Source of the DNA: Nitrosomonadales bacterium | Lineage (GTDB): Bacteria; Pseudomonadota; Gammaproteobacteria; Burkholderiales; Gallionellaceae | Assembly (NCBI GenBank): GCA_016235045.1 | Contig: JACRME010000001.1 | Location: 62,001-126,000, forward strand | DNA: 64,000 nucleotides | Direction: 5' to 3' | In this document: one piece after another, positions 41,552-52,395 of the stretch | How positions within the stretch are numbered: position 1 is the stretch's first letter | How the letters are laid out: the number at the start of each line of letters is the position of its first letter | Program-made: the position numbers and the translations under genes | Notes under the pieces: model-generated | The model's input: only the letters and a program-made list of their open reading frames with translations | Told to the model about the DNA's origin: nothing | Databases searched by the model: none

Positions 41552-43825
41552 TCAGGCCTGATGCATCAGCGCCTCGAACTCCTTGAGCGGAATCGGTTTG
41601 CCGAACAGATATCCTTGGAAGACGTGGCAACCGTGCCGGTCGAGGAACGCGCGCTGCGCTTCCGTCTCGACGCCTTCGGCGATGACGTTCAGGCCGAGCG
41701 CGTCGGTCATGGCGATGATGGTCTGCACGATGGCGGCATCGTTGGGATCGCTGGTGATGTCGCGCACGAACGAGCGGTCTATCTTGATCTGGTCCAGCGG
41801 CAAACGCTTGAGGTATTGCAGCGAGGAATAGCCGGTGCCGAAGTCGTCCATCGAGAAGCTTGCGCCGAGCAGCTTCAATTCGCGCATCTTGGCGATGGTG
41901 TCTTCGACGTTTTCCAGCACGGTGCTTTCGGTCAGTTCGAGTTTCAGGTGCGACGGTTTGGCACCGCTTTCCACCAGGATGCGCTGCACCTGGGAAACGA
42001 AATCGGGCTGGCGGAACTGCTTGGCGCTGACGTTGACTGCCAACGTCAGGTCGCGCGTCAGCGCGTCATGCTGCCACGCTGCCAACTGGGCGCAAGCGGT
42101 CTGCAGCACCCACAGTCCGATCGGCAGGATCAGGCCGGTATCTTCGGCGGGCGGAATGAATTGCATGGGGGACACCAGGCCGCGTTCCGGATGCTCCCAG
42201 CGCAACAGAACTTCCGCGCCCAACGGGCGGCCCAGACTGTCCACCTGTACCTGATAATGCAGGCAGAATTGTTGTTGCACGATTGCCTTGCGCAACTCGT
42301 CTTCGAGATCGGCACGCGCTTCGATGGCAGCCTGCATCGCGGGATCGTAAAAACGGATGGTGTTGCGGCCCGCCGTCTTGGCCTGGTACATCGCGGTGTC
42401 GGCATACTTGAGCATGTTGTCCAGCGTATCTTCATGCCCGCGGAACAGCGCGATGCCGATGCTGGGAGTGGTATGGTATTGGCGTTGATTGAGCACGCAG
42501 GATTCGCTCAGGGCATCGCGAATCTTCTCCGCCACGTGCTCGGCCTGTGCCGCCGCCTCCGCCGCCACGGGATCGAGCGACTCCAGTATCACCACGAATT
42601 CGTCCCCGCCCAGACGCGCGACGGTGTCGCCGTCGCGCACGTTGGCAACCAGGCGCTTCGCCACCTCGACCAGCAGCATGTCGCCGATGTCGTGGCCCTT
42701 GGTATCGTTGAGCGTCTTGAAATTGTCCAGGTCGAGGAACAGCAAGGCGCCGTACAGACCGGTGCGCGCACCGATGGCGAATTCCTGGTGCAGCCTGTCC
42801 AGCAACAGGCGCCGGTTCGGCAATTCGGTCAGCGGATCGTAAAAAGCCAACTGGTGGATCCGCTGTTCGGCCAGCTTGCGATCGGTGATATCGAGTATCA
42901 CCCCGATGATGCCCGTCGGTCGGCCTTTATCGTCAAGCATGCGCGCCTTGTGGAACACCACATCGCGCACCGTGCCGTCGCTGTGCTTGACCTGGCTCTC
43001 GTAAACCTGAACCCCGGCCGGATCGTCGAGCAATTCGAGGTCCTTGTCGCGGTAAGTCTGGGAGAAGCTCTGCGGCGACACCTCGAACACCGTTTTGCCG
43101 ACGATCTCGTCGCAGGACTTGCCGATGAATCCGGTGAACGCGGCATTGCATCCGGTGTAACGCCCTTGCGCATCCTTGTGAAACACCGGCACCGGCATGG
43201 CCTGTATCAGCGACTCGCTGAGCGCGACGCTTTGCCGCAACGCCGCCTCGGCATGCTGGCGCTCGGTGATGTCGTGGATGATCGAAAACAGCAACGACTG
43301 CCCGTCCACCTCCATCGGCGAGGAATGGACCTCGACGTTGCGTATTTCGCCATTGCCGAGGCGGTGCGGAAAAATAAAATAGTTGCGTTCTTCGCGGCTG
43401 GCGCGGACCAGTTCGGCCTCAACCTGCTCCTGCGGCAGGGTATTGATGTCACCGATGTTCATCGACTTCATTTGTTCGGCAGGGTAGCCGTAGAAACGGC
43501 CGGCCGCATTGTTGGCGTCCACGATCCTGCCGGAGGCCGGCTCAATCAGCAGCATGGGCGCATTGTGCCGCTCGAACATCTGGCGGAAGCGCACTTCCCT
43601 GCCGCGCACGAGCGCCAGCGCGCGGCGGTTTGTCTGGGCCTGCAGTCCGACCGCAACCGAGGCCACGATCAGGGAAGCGATCAGGCCGGTGATCAGGTAA
43701 TCTGCAGTGACCGTCCCGTGAAAATACAGGCTGCAAACGGAAACGATCAGCAGCGTTCCGAGCACGCTGCCCACCACAAGCCACAGGGGGCGCGGCTTTG
43801 GCAATATTTCGGGGGAAGTATTCAA
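41552..43825 (-). CDS. PAS-PAS-GGDEF-EAL protein (start uncertain)
   Basis: About 757 residues with two helices near the N-terminus (PLWLVVGSVLGTLLIVSV and YLITGLIASLIVASVAVGL), two PAS/PAC units, a GGDEF domain (ARLGGDEFVVI) and an EAL domain. The EAL site reads EVLLRW, with LAVNVSAKQF, LELTESTV, DDFGTGYSSLQYL and EGVET all kept, so phosphodiesterase activity is likely. The start is unclear: in-frame ATGs (44011, 44047) lie over the acnA start, the sequence between 43826 and 44009 does not look coding in this frame, and TTG 43825 has no ribosome site. An ATG at 43859 is in another frame, so a frameshift near 43800-43850 is possible. Confidence 0.82.
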   Translation of the reverse strand: MNTSPEILPKPRPLWLVVGSVLGTLLIVSVCSLYFHGTVTADYLITGLIASLIVASVAVGLQAQTNRRALALVRGREVRFRQMFERHNAPMLLIEPASGRIVDANNAAGRFYGYPAEQMKSMNIGDINTLPQEQVEAELVRASREERNYFIFPHRLGNGEIRNVEVHSSPMEVDGQSLLFSIIHDITERQHAEAALRQSVALSESLIQAMPVPVFHKDAQGRYTGCNAAFTGFIGKSCDEIVGKTVFEVSPQSFSQTYRDKDLELLDDPAGVQVYESQVKHSDGTVRDVVFHKARMLDDKGRPTGIIGVILDITDRKLAEQRIHQLAFYDPLTELPNRRLLLDRLHQEFAIGARTGLYGALLFLDLDNFKTLNDTKGHDIGDMLLVEVAKRLVANVRDGDTVARLGGDEFVVILESLDPVAAEAAAQAEHVAEKIRDALSESCVLNQRQYHTTPSIGIALFRGHEDTLDNMLKYADTAMYQAKTAGRNTIRFYDPAMQAAIEARADLEDELRKAIVQQQFCLHYQVQVDSLGRPLGAEVLLRWEHPERGLVSPMQFIPPAEDTGLILPIGLWVLQTACAQLAAWQHDALTRDLTLAVNVSAKQFRQPDFVSQVQRILVESGAKPSHLKLELTESTVLENVEDTIAKMRELKLLGASFSMDDFGTGYSSLQYLKRLPLDQIKIDRSFVRDITSDPNDAAIVQTIIAMTDALGLNVIAEGVETEAQRAFLDRHGCHVFQGYLFGKPIPLKEFEALMHQA

Positions 43826-44009
43826 GAATAGCTTTTTTATCGTCAGGGATATTCGCCATGCTAACCCAAAACTTTCATCGGTGCCGCCCTTGGAAACGTC
43901 ATGGGGAAAACGCGCCGAGATGCTCCGGATATCTGCAAATCGTACTGCCAGTCTGCGGCACAAGCTCCTATAATTGCATCGACACTTCGTCCGCCATCCG
44001 GAGGCCGCC

Positions 44010-46877
<2,868 letters not shown>

Positions 46878-46904
46878 GCGCTCAATTCACGAGGTTGGGA
46901 AAGA

Positions 46905-46929
46905 AGAAGCCCACGAAAGCGTGGCTTCT
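46905..46929. terminator. Hairpin after acnA
   Basis: AGAAGCCCACG-AAAG-CGTGGCTTCT: near-perfect stem with one bulged base. No T-run follows on the plus strand, and a T-rich stretch follows on the minus strand. It may terminate or protect the acnA mRNA. Confidence 0.4.
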
Positions 46930-47059
46930 AATCAACGCACTTCTAACCAGCTTCAGCAACTTGATTGACTGGCTAATAAGCTCTCCCTGGCGGCCCAGAT
47001 TCAATTCCCGCTGCAATGCGCTACACTTACCTTACCCTGAACGAGCCGGGAACGACCCT

Positions 47060-47755
47060 ATGCCACAGTCCATGCATATCGAGCGGCACTTCCGCGCATC
47101 GCAGACGATACGCGACATCGTCATCGGCATGGCGGACGGGCTCACCGTACCCTTCGCGCTGGCGGCGGGTCTTTCCGGCGCGGTCGCCTCCAACCATCTC
47201 ATCACCACCGCTGGCATTGCCGAGATCGCCGCCGGTTCGGTGGCGATGGGGCTGGGCGGCTACCTTGCCGCGCGCGGCGATGCCGAGCATTACGCCAGCG
47301 AGATGCGCCGCGAGTGGCAGGAAGTGCAAACCATCCCGGAGCAGGAAGCGGACGAGATAGTCGAAGTATTCAGGGCCTATGGCGTATCGCCGGAGCAGTG
47401 TGCGCCCGTGGTGGAGGCCCTGCGCGCCGACCGGGGCGCCTGGGTGCGCTTCATGATGCGTTTCGAACTCGGGCTGGAACGGCCCGAACCCGGCCGCGCC
47501 AAACGCAGCGCCGCAACCATCGGCGGCGCCTATGTGGTGGGCGGCCTGATCCCCATCTCCCCGTACTTCATGACCTCCAACATGGATGCTGCGCTGCTCG
47601 CCTCGACCGTTGTCACGCTCTTCGCGCTGGGGTCGTTCGGTTTCATCAAGGGCGGCTACACCGGCATCCCGCGCATGCGCAGCGCGCTGCAAACCTTGCT
47701 GATCGGCGGCGCTGCCGCCGCAGCGGCGTTTGCTCTGGCCAAGGCCATTGCATAG
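47060..47755 (+). CDS. VIT1/CCC1-family Fe/Mn transporter
   Basis: 231 residues from ATG 47060; an in-frame extension from 46895 looks non-coding. Five helices with the family motifs [21 protein letters not shown] and [20 protein letters not shown], then a hydrophilic metal-binding loop rich in Glu ([17 protein letters not shown]) and [18 protein letters not shown]. It moves Fe(II)/Mn(II), typically out of the cytoplasm. It lies between acnA and fumC, 11 bases from fumC. Confidence 0.87.
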   Translation: MPQSMHIERHFRASQTIRDIVIGMADGLTVPFALAAGLSGAVASNHLITTAGIAEIAAGSVAMGLGGYLAARGDAEHYASEMRREWQEVQTIPEQEADEIVEVFRAYGVSPEQCAPVVEALRADRGAWVRFMMRFELGLERPEPGRAKRSAATIGGAYVVGGLIPISPYFMTSNMDAALLASTVVTLFALGSFGFIKGGYTGIPRMRSALQTLLIGGAAAAAAFALAKAIA

Positions 47756-47766
47756 GAGCAACCATC

Positions 47767-49161
47767 ATGACTACCAGACAAGAGCTCGATTCCTTCGGCC
47801 CCATCGATGTTCCCGCCGAGCGTTTGTGGGGAGCGCAGACGCAGCGCTCGCTGGAACATTTCCACATTTCTTCCGAGCGCATGCCTGAGGAAATCGTGCT
47901 GGCGCTGGCCGAAATCAAGCGCGCTGCCGCCCTGGCCAATCTCGGCCTGGGATTGCTGAAGAAGGAAAAGGCGGTCGCCATCGTCCAGGCTGCGGATGAA
48001 GTTCTCGCCGGCCAGCATGCGCAGGAATTCCCCCTGTCGGTTTGGCAGACCGGCTCGGGCACGCAGAGCAACATGAACATGAATGAAGTGCTGGCCAATC
48101 GCGCGTCCGAACTGCTTGGCGGTGAACGCGGCCAGAAGCGCCGCATCCATGCCAACGATGAAGTGAACCTGGGCCAGTCGTCGAACGACGTATTCCCCAC
48201 GGCCATGCATGTCGCTTCCGTCCACGCAATCGTCCGGCGCCTGCTGCCTTCGCTGAACACCCTGCGCGAAACGCTGCAGCAGAAATCCGAGAAGTTTGCC
48301 GGTATCGTGAAAATCGGCCGCACGCATTTGCAGGACGCCACCCCGCTGACGCTGGGGCAGGAATTCTCTGGTTACGCGGCGCAACTGCGGCATGCGGAAG
48401 CTGCGATCAATGCCGCGCTCTCCCCGCTGCATCAGTTGGCCATCGGCGGTACTGCCGTCGGCACCGGGCTGAATACCCACGTGCTGTTCGGCGAGCGTGT
48501 TGCCAGCGAACTGGCCCGCAGCAGCGGTCAACCGTTCAAGAGTGCGGACAACAAGTTCGCCGCGCTGGCCGCAAACGACGAACTGGTCGCGGCACACGGC
48601 GCGCTCAAGACGCTGGCTGCCGCGTTGATGAAGATCGCCAACGACGTGCGCTGGCTGGCGTCCGGCCCGCGTTCCGGGTTTGGGGAGATCCGCATTCCGG
48701 AAAACGAGCCGGGCAGCTCGATCATGCCGGGCAAGGTCAACCCGACTCAATGCGAAGCGCTGACCATGTTGTGCTGCCAGGTGTTCGGCAACGATGTCGC
48801 CATCAACATCGGCGGCGCTTCCGGCAACTTCGAGCTGAACGTGTACCGCCCGCTGATCGCGCACAACTTCCTGCAGAGCGTGCGGCTGCTGGCCGACGGC
48901 ATGGCGAGCTTCGAGGAGTATTGCGCGCGCGGCATCGAGGCCAACACGGAGCGCATCGCAGAATTACTGGAGCGTTCGCTGATGCTGGTCACCGCGCTGA
49001 CGCCGCACATCGGCTACGACCGCGCGGCCGAGATCGCCAAGCGCGCGCACCGCGACGGCAGCACGCTGAGAGAGGCGGCGCTGGCGCTGGGCCACGTCAC
49101 GGCGGAGGATTTCGACCGCTGGGTAATACCTGCCGAGATGATCCACCCGAGCGGAAAATAA
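47767..49161 (+). CDS. fumC: Fumarate hydratase class II
   Basis: 464 residues from ATG 47767 with AGGAGC upstream. Class II (iron-free) fumarase: [42 protein letters not shown] and the signature [11 protein letters not shown]. It adds water to fumarate in the TCA cycle and is insensitive to superoxide. It is preceded by an iron transporter gene and acnA, suggesting an iron- or redox-responsive group. Confidence 0.96.
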   Translation: MTTRQELDSFGPIDVPAERLWGAQTQRSLEHFHISSERMPEEIVLALAEIKRAAALANLGLGLLKKEKAVAIVQAADEVLAGQHAQEFPLSVWQTGSGTQSNMNMNEVLANRASELLGGERGQKRRIHANDEVNLGQSSNDVFPTAMHVASVHAIVRRLLPSLNTLRETLQQKSEKFAGIVKIGRTHLQDATPLTLGQEFSGYAAQLRHAEAAINAALSPLHQLAIGGTAVGTGLNTHVLFGERVASELARSSGQPFKSADNKFAALAANDELVAAHGALKTLAAALMKIANDVRWLASGPRSGFGEIRIPENEPGSSIMPGKVNPTQCEALTMLCCQVFGNDVAINIGGASGNFELNVYRPLIAHNFLQSVRLLADGMASFEEYCARGIEANTERIAELLERSLMLVTALTPHIGYDRAAEIAKRAHRDGSTLREAALALGHVTAEDFDRWVIPAEMIHPSGK

Positions 49162-49170
49162 GGGGGTTAC

Positions 49171-49234
49171 GGGAGCGCCGACGTCCTCGTCGGCTTGGTC
49201 CAAAACATTTGCCGACGAGGACGTCGGCGCTCCC
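49171..49234. repeat. Perfect 24-base inverted repeat, family F
   Basis: Arms 49171-49194 and 49211-49234 are exact complements with a 16-base loop, and each arm contains its own 7-base stem (GCCGACG-TCCT-CGTCGGC). It lies between convergent fumC and the OmdA-like gene, so it can act as a bidirectional terminator although it lacks T-runs. Confidence 0.85.
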
Positions 49235-49237
49235 ATA

Positions 49238-49474
49238 TCAGTTATTCTGATCCTTCGCGCGGTATGCCATCTTCATGTACGCGTCTCCGTTTGCGAGTTC
49301 ATCCAGCATCTGGTCGAGTCGCTTCTGTTGCGTTTCCGGAAGTTTGGCGCGCGTGATCCAGCCGATGTAGTCATTGCGCTGATACGGCGGCCTGGCATCG
49401 TAGGCGGCGGTGAGTTTCTTCGCCGCCAGTGCCTCGCGGATGAAGTCCGGCATGGGGTGGCGCTCGCGTTTCAT
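49238..49474 (-). CDS. OmdA/YdeI-like small protein
   Basis: 78 residues from ATG 49474, with AAAGGA nine bases before. The sequence (PDFIREALAAKKLTAAYDARPPYQRNDYI, quoted here as PDFIREALAAKKL and RPPYQRNDYIGWI) and KRLDQMLDELANGDAYMKM match the bacteriocin-protection OmdA family C-terminal domain. The longer frame upstream overlaps the WYL gene and looks non-coding. Function here unknown. Confidence 0.75.
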   Translation of the reverse strand: MKRERHPMPDFIREALAAKKLTAAYDARPPYQRNDYIGWITRAKLPETQQKRLDQMLDELANGDAYMKMAYRAKDQNN

Positions 49475-49502
49475 GCGGGATGTCCTTTCATCCTGATCTC
49501 CT

Positions 49503-50201
49503 TCAAGCAGGTTTTTGCTCGTCCTCCACCCCGACGACCTGGGTGAGGTAATGCTCCAGATTGCGCTGCGGATGCTGCGGGTATTGTTCAGGGAGGCAGA
49601 CGATGCGCAGGATGCGCTCGAAGCGGAAGTTGCGGTAGGCATCGCGCTTTTCGCACCAGGCCAGCAGCGTCCAGTGGTTGCCCCAGCCGACCATGCCCAG
49701 CGGCCAGAGGGTGCGTTCGGTCTCCTCGCCGTTCATGTCGCGATAGCCGATGGCGACCTTGAGCCTGAGTTCGCAGGCCTTGCGCAGCGTGCCGTGCGTC
49801 TCGCGCTCGCCGTTGTCGTACACCGGGATGCGATATGGCAGGCGCGAGATTTCGTTAAGCATCGCTGGCGTGAGCACGGCGAGGATTTTGGTTTCCGCGC
49901 GCCTGGCTGCTTCGGCCAGCGCCGGATCGGTCCAGGCCTGCACCATGCGGTTGCCTGCCAGCAAGGCGGTGACCTCGTCCATCTCGAACATCAGCGGCGG
50001 CAGGTCGAAACCCTTGCGCAGGCGGTAGCCCACGCCCGCCGCGCCGTCGATAGGCACGCCGGAAAGGATGAGCGCCTGGATGTCGCGGTACACCGTGCGC
50101 ACCGCCACGCCCAATTCATCCGCGAGCGCCTGCCCGGTCATCGCCATGCGCCGGCCTTGCAGCAGTGTGACAAGCTGGAAAAGGCGTTCGGATTTGCGCA
50201 T
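49503..50201 (-). CDS. WYL-domain HTH regulator (YafY-type)
   Basis: 232 residues. N-terminal HTH (SERLFQLVTLLQGRRMAMTGQALADELGVAVRTVYRDIQAL, represented by GQALADELGVAVRTVYRD) and a WYL domain (WTLLAWCEKRDAYRNFRFERI). WYL regulators respond to small ligands or nucleic acid signals and often activate. Paired dyads upstream of two neighbouring genes (51011-51028, 51768-51785) are candidate binding sites. Confidence 0.88.
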   Translation of the reverse strand: MRKSERLFQLVTLLQGRRMAMTGQALADELGVAVRTVYRDIQALILSGVPIDGAAGVGYRLRKGFDLPPLMFEMDEVTALLAGNRMVQAWTDPALAEAARRAETKILAVLTPAMLNEISRLPYRIPVYDNGERETHGTLRKACELRLKVAIGYRDMNGEETERTLWPLGMVGWGNHWTLLAWCEKRDAYRNFRFERILRIVCLPEQYPQHPQRNLEHYLTQVVGVEDEQKPA

Positions 50202-50204
50202 GGA

Positions 50205-50540
50205 TTACGGCTTGCGCTTTTTGGCCTTGGGCTTTGGCAGCGGCAACTCTTTTGCAGTCACCCGTACCAGGTCGCACAGCCACTCGCCGTCTTCCCATTG
50301 ATCCGGCGTGATCAGCAGGTGGGGCCTGGCACCGGGATAAGGCGTCCCCTCGACCACCGTTGCGATCCTGCTTTTGCCAGCGTTCGTCGGTTTGAGATAG
50401 AACTGGTCGTCGCAGACCAGGCCAACTGGCTTACCCGCCAGGTAAATGCAGTATTCGCCGAACATCTTCCTTGCCGATACCTCTCCTGCCCCGGAAAGCT
50501 GGTCGAGGAGGAAATCGATGGTGTTCTGTGTGGTTGCCAT
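50205..50540 (-). CDS. TfoX N-terminal domain protein
   Basis: 111 residues, only the N-terminal domain of TfoX/Sxy (VSARKMFGEYCIYLAGKPVGLVCDDQFYLKPT, here in part: SARKMFGEYCIYL). Ends with a Lys-rich tail. The full TfoX regulates competence, but single-domain proteins such as this one are common and uncharacterised. 3 bases upstream of the WYL gene. Confidence 0.85.
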   Translation of the reverse strand: MATTQNTIDFLLDQLSGAGEVSARKMFGEYCIYLAGKPVGLVCDDQFYLKPTNAGKSRIATVVEGTPYPGARPHLLITPDQWEDGEWLCDLVRVTAKELPLPKPKAKKRKP

Positions 50541-50649
50541 TCATCTACCCTTTCACTCATGCGACATTGGCTACCGCGTACCGGCTTTGCACCAACCCGC
50601 TCCCATGCAGCAGCTTGATGTCCTGGGCCAGGGCCAATTCGCCTGCCCC

Positions 50650-50952
50650 TCAGCCGCGCTGCATCACGTGCGCCTTGCTGTGGCTCACCACCAGGCTGCC
50701 GATCTCGATCAGCGGCTCACAGGTCGGTGCCACTTCGTCGCCGAATTTCGCCCCGGCCGTTCGCGCGGCGTCCAGGCTCTCCCAATACACCATGTCTATC
50801 CATTCGCCGTCGTCGGTTTCGGACAGGCTGCGGAAGCGGAAACCGGGTTGCAGCTTGATCCAGTCGTTGATTTTCTCGTTGGCCTTGAGCCAGTCGGCAG
50901 CAGTCTTGTCTTGTTTCAGGCGGAAGCGCACCAGTTCTATCGTGTCGGACAT
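50650..50952 (-). CDS. Small ABM-like (antibiotic biosynthesis monooxygenase fold) protein
   Basis: 100 residues from ATG 50952; AAGGAG is 6 bases upstream. Ferredoxin-like layout with IELVRFRLKQDKTAADWLK, LQPGFRFRSLSETDDGEW and MVYWESLDAARTAGAKF, typical of ABM/dimeric alpha-beta barrel proteins. A CTGACA-N6-TGTCAG dyad lies 58 bases upstream. Function unknown. Confidence 0.65.
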   Translation of the reverse strand: MSDTIELVRFRLKQDKTAADWLKANEKINDWIKLQPGFRFRSLSETDDGEWIDMVYWESLDAARTAGAKFGDEVAPTCEPLIEIGSLVVSHSKAHVMQRG

Positions 50953-51010
50953 GTTTTTCTCCTTGTTGTGGTGCCGGAACACCCGGCAGGAGAAATCTAC
51001 GCGACCGCTG

Positions 51011-51028
51011 CTGACAACGTGATGTCAG
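51011..51028 (-). promoter_or_regulatory. Dyad CTGACA-N6-TGTCAG upstream of ABM-like gene
   Basis: Perfect 6-base arms around a 6-base spacer. On the minus strand it continues as TGTCAGCAGC, identical to the copy at 51768-51785, and a -10-like TAGATT begins 14 bases after the same CAGCAGC point as the other copy's CATACT. This fits activator control by the nearby WYL regulator. Confidence 0.55.
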
Positions 51029-51034
51029 GAATGA

Positions 51035-51301
51035 TCACCCGCTGTGTTCATTCCCTGCATCTTCCAGTTCAAGCAGCAGGCGCAGACGGTCATGCTTCGC
51101 CACCTCCTGCCAATGCCGACCCGACAACGCGCCTTCCATCGCCCACAACAGGTTGAGGCTGGCATTGGTTCCCGCGCGTTTGACCTGGACATAGGCGCGC
51201 ACCGCCCCCAGTTCGCGCAATTGTTCGATGGTGCGGATGCCCGCCTGCGCCAGCATCTGCTGCGACTTGGGGCCGAAGTTGGGCAGGTCGGAAATGTTCA
51301 C
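51035..51301 (-). CDS. TfoX C-terminal domain protein
   Basis: About 88 residues from GTG 51301, which follows the upstream stop by 4 bases (TGACAGCGTGAAC); no ATG is available. Matches the TfoX C-terminal domain: ISDLPNFGPKSQQMLAQAGI and LGAVRAYVQVKRAG, with NLLWAMEGALSGRHWQEV. The separate N-terminal-domain gene lies at 50205-50540; it may be a split or unrelated pair. Confidence 0.75.
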   Translation of the reverse strand: MNISDLPNFGPKSQQMLAQAGIRTIEQLRELGAVRAYVQVKRAGTNASLNLLWAMEGALSGRHWQEVAKHDRLRLLLELEDAGNEHSG

Positions 51302-51305
51302 GCTG

Positions 51306-51719
51306 TCAGGCGCGCTTGCTGCGCATGGCGGGGAACTTCCTGATGTTCTTGTCGCTAACGAAGCGGCCATATTCCTTGCTCTCGACAGCGTAGATCGCGA
51401 TCTTGCCATCCTTGTCGTAATGCGCGCCCCAGCCGTATTTCTTGGTCAGGGGTGAAGCGCGCATGCAGGCATACGGCTTGGCGAAGTATTCGTCCCAGAT
51501 TTGTTTGCGATGCGCCTTCAGTTCGGCCGGCGGTATCTGTTTGTGGAGCACGTGAGTGGCGAACTTCAGTTCTTCCAGCGTGTAGGCGTAGGGCTTGGCG
51601 TTAAGCAGTTCGTATTCGATGGTGGCGACGGATCGTTTGCCGCCTTTGTCTTGCGGGACGATGGATTTATCGGTAGGGCTGTCCGGCGCGATTTCGATGA
51701 ATTGGTCGACAGGGTTCAT
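51306..51719 (-). CDS. DUF6157-family protein
   Basis: 137 residues from ATG 51719. NPVDQFIEIAPDSP at the start, IEYELLNAKPYAYTLEELKFATHVL and CMRASPLTKKYGWGAHYDKDGKIAI (cited in part) match DUF6157. Function unknown. A CTGACA-N6-TGTCAG dyad lies 48 bases upstream. Confidence 0.75.
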   Translation of the reverse strand: MNPVDQFIEIAPDSPTDKSIVPQDKGGKRSVATIEYELLNAKPYAYTLEELKFATHVLHKQIPPAELKAHRKQIWDEYFAKPYACMRASPLTKKYGWGAHYDKDGKIAIYAVESKEYGRFVSDKNIRKFPAMRSKRA

Positions 51720-51767
51720 GAATAAGCACTCCACGGACAGTGACGGTTGCAGTATGCCTGCCGGCTG

Positions 51768-51785
51768 CTGACAGCGTCGTGTCAG
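51768..51785 (-). promoter_or_regulatory. Dyad CTGACA-N6-TGTCAG upstream of DUF6157 gene
   Basis: Same architecture and the same TGTCAGCAGC extension as 51011-51028, with CATACT as a -10 candidate in the same relative place. Confidence 0.55.
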
Positions 51786-51802
51786 CAATGGTTGCCTGGG
51801 TT

Positions 51803-52321
51803 CTATTCGCCTTCCCAGTGATCGGCATCGCCGCCTTCGCCGCCGACGACGCGAAAGATGCCAGGTTGGCCCTCGGCCCCGGTAGGCGCCTCGGAGAAAA
51901 TGGTGTATTTCCCGGTTCCGGGATATTCGCAGACCTCGGGCGAGATTCTCGTGCTGATCGCGAGGTATTTCAGCTCGACGCCGCCCGTGTTGGTCACGAC
52001 ATGCGCCATCTCTTTTCCTCCCGCGAGACAGGCGACGATGTCACCCGGACGGATCGGATAGACGATCTCGCCGATACGCACTTCGCCGGTTCCTTCCAGC
52101 ACGAAGAACATTTCTTCGTTGATCTGATGATTGTGCGGCGGGAAAGCTCTTTTGCCGGGCGGAACGACCGTGACGTTGTAACCCAGTTTGCGCGACCCGA
52201 GCAAATTGCCGACCATGCCCATGCGCGCTTCGTAGCGTTCGGCTGCTCCGCCTGTCGGTGCGAAACCGGGGGGACGCCGCTTCAATTCGACATCAGCGAT
52301 ATTGATGACGGGTTTGCTCAT
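51803..52321 (-). CDS. Cupin-domain protein
   Basis: 172 residues from ATG 52321, with AAGGTG upstream. Cupin motif 1 PPHNHQINEEMFFVLEG (metal ligands His, His, Glu) and motif 2 around DIVACLAGGKEMAHVV. The gene lies between DUF6157 and AlkZ-like genes. Substrate not known; isomerase or dioxygenase-type chemistry is common in the family. Confidence 0.82.
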   Translation of the reverse strand: MSKPVINIADVELKRRPPGFAPTGGAAERYEARMGMVGNLLGSRKLGYNVTVVPPGKRAFPPHNHQINEEMFFVLEGTGEVRIGEIVYPIRPGDIVACLAGGKEMAHVVTNTGGVELKYLAISTRISPEVCEYPGTGKYTIFSEAPTGAEGQPGIFRVVGGEGGDADHWEGE

Positions 52322-52395
52322 GTACACACCTTCCAGTATCAGGGTTGACAAACTTTACACTAACACCGCTCGCATCGTCTCGCGGTGATTGCCGC

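Noticed and set aside
41561-43831. A 756-codon open frame on the plus strand opposite the GGDEF-EAL gene
   Set aside because: It is an antisense shadow of GC-rich coding sequence: no motif, His/Arg/Gln-rich composition, and the minus-strand frame has full GGDEF and EAL domains.
43542-43859. A 105-codon frame starting ATG 43859 as a separate gene
   Set aside because: It overlaps the GGDEF-EAL gene's membrane and PAS region in another frame with no motif; kept only as evidence for a possible frameshift at that gene's start.
46895-47059. Longer start for the VIT-family gene
   Set aside because: The added sequence is not transporter-like and contains a hairpin; ATG 47060 fits the family start.
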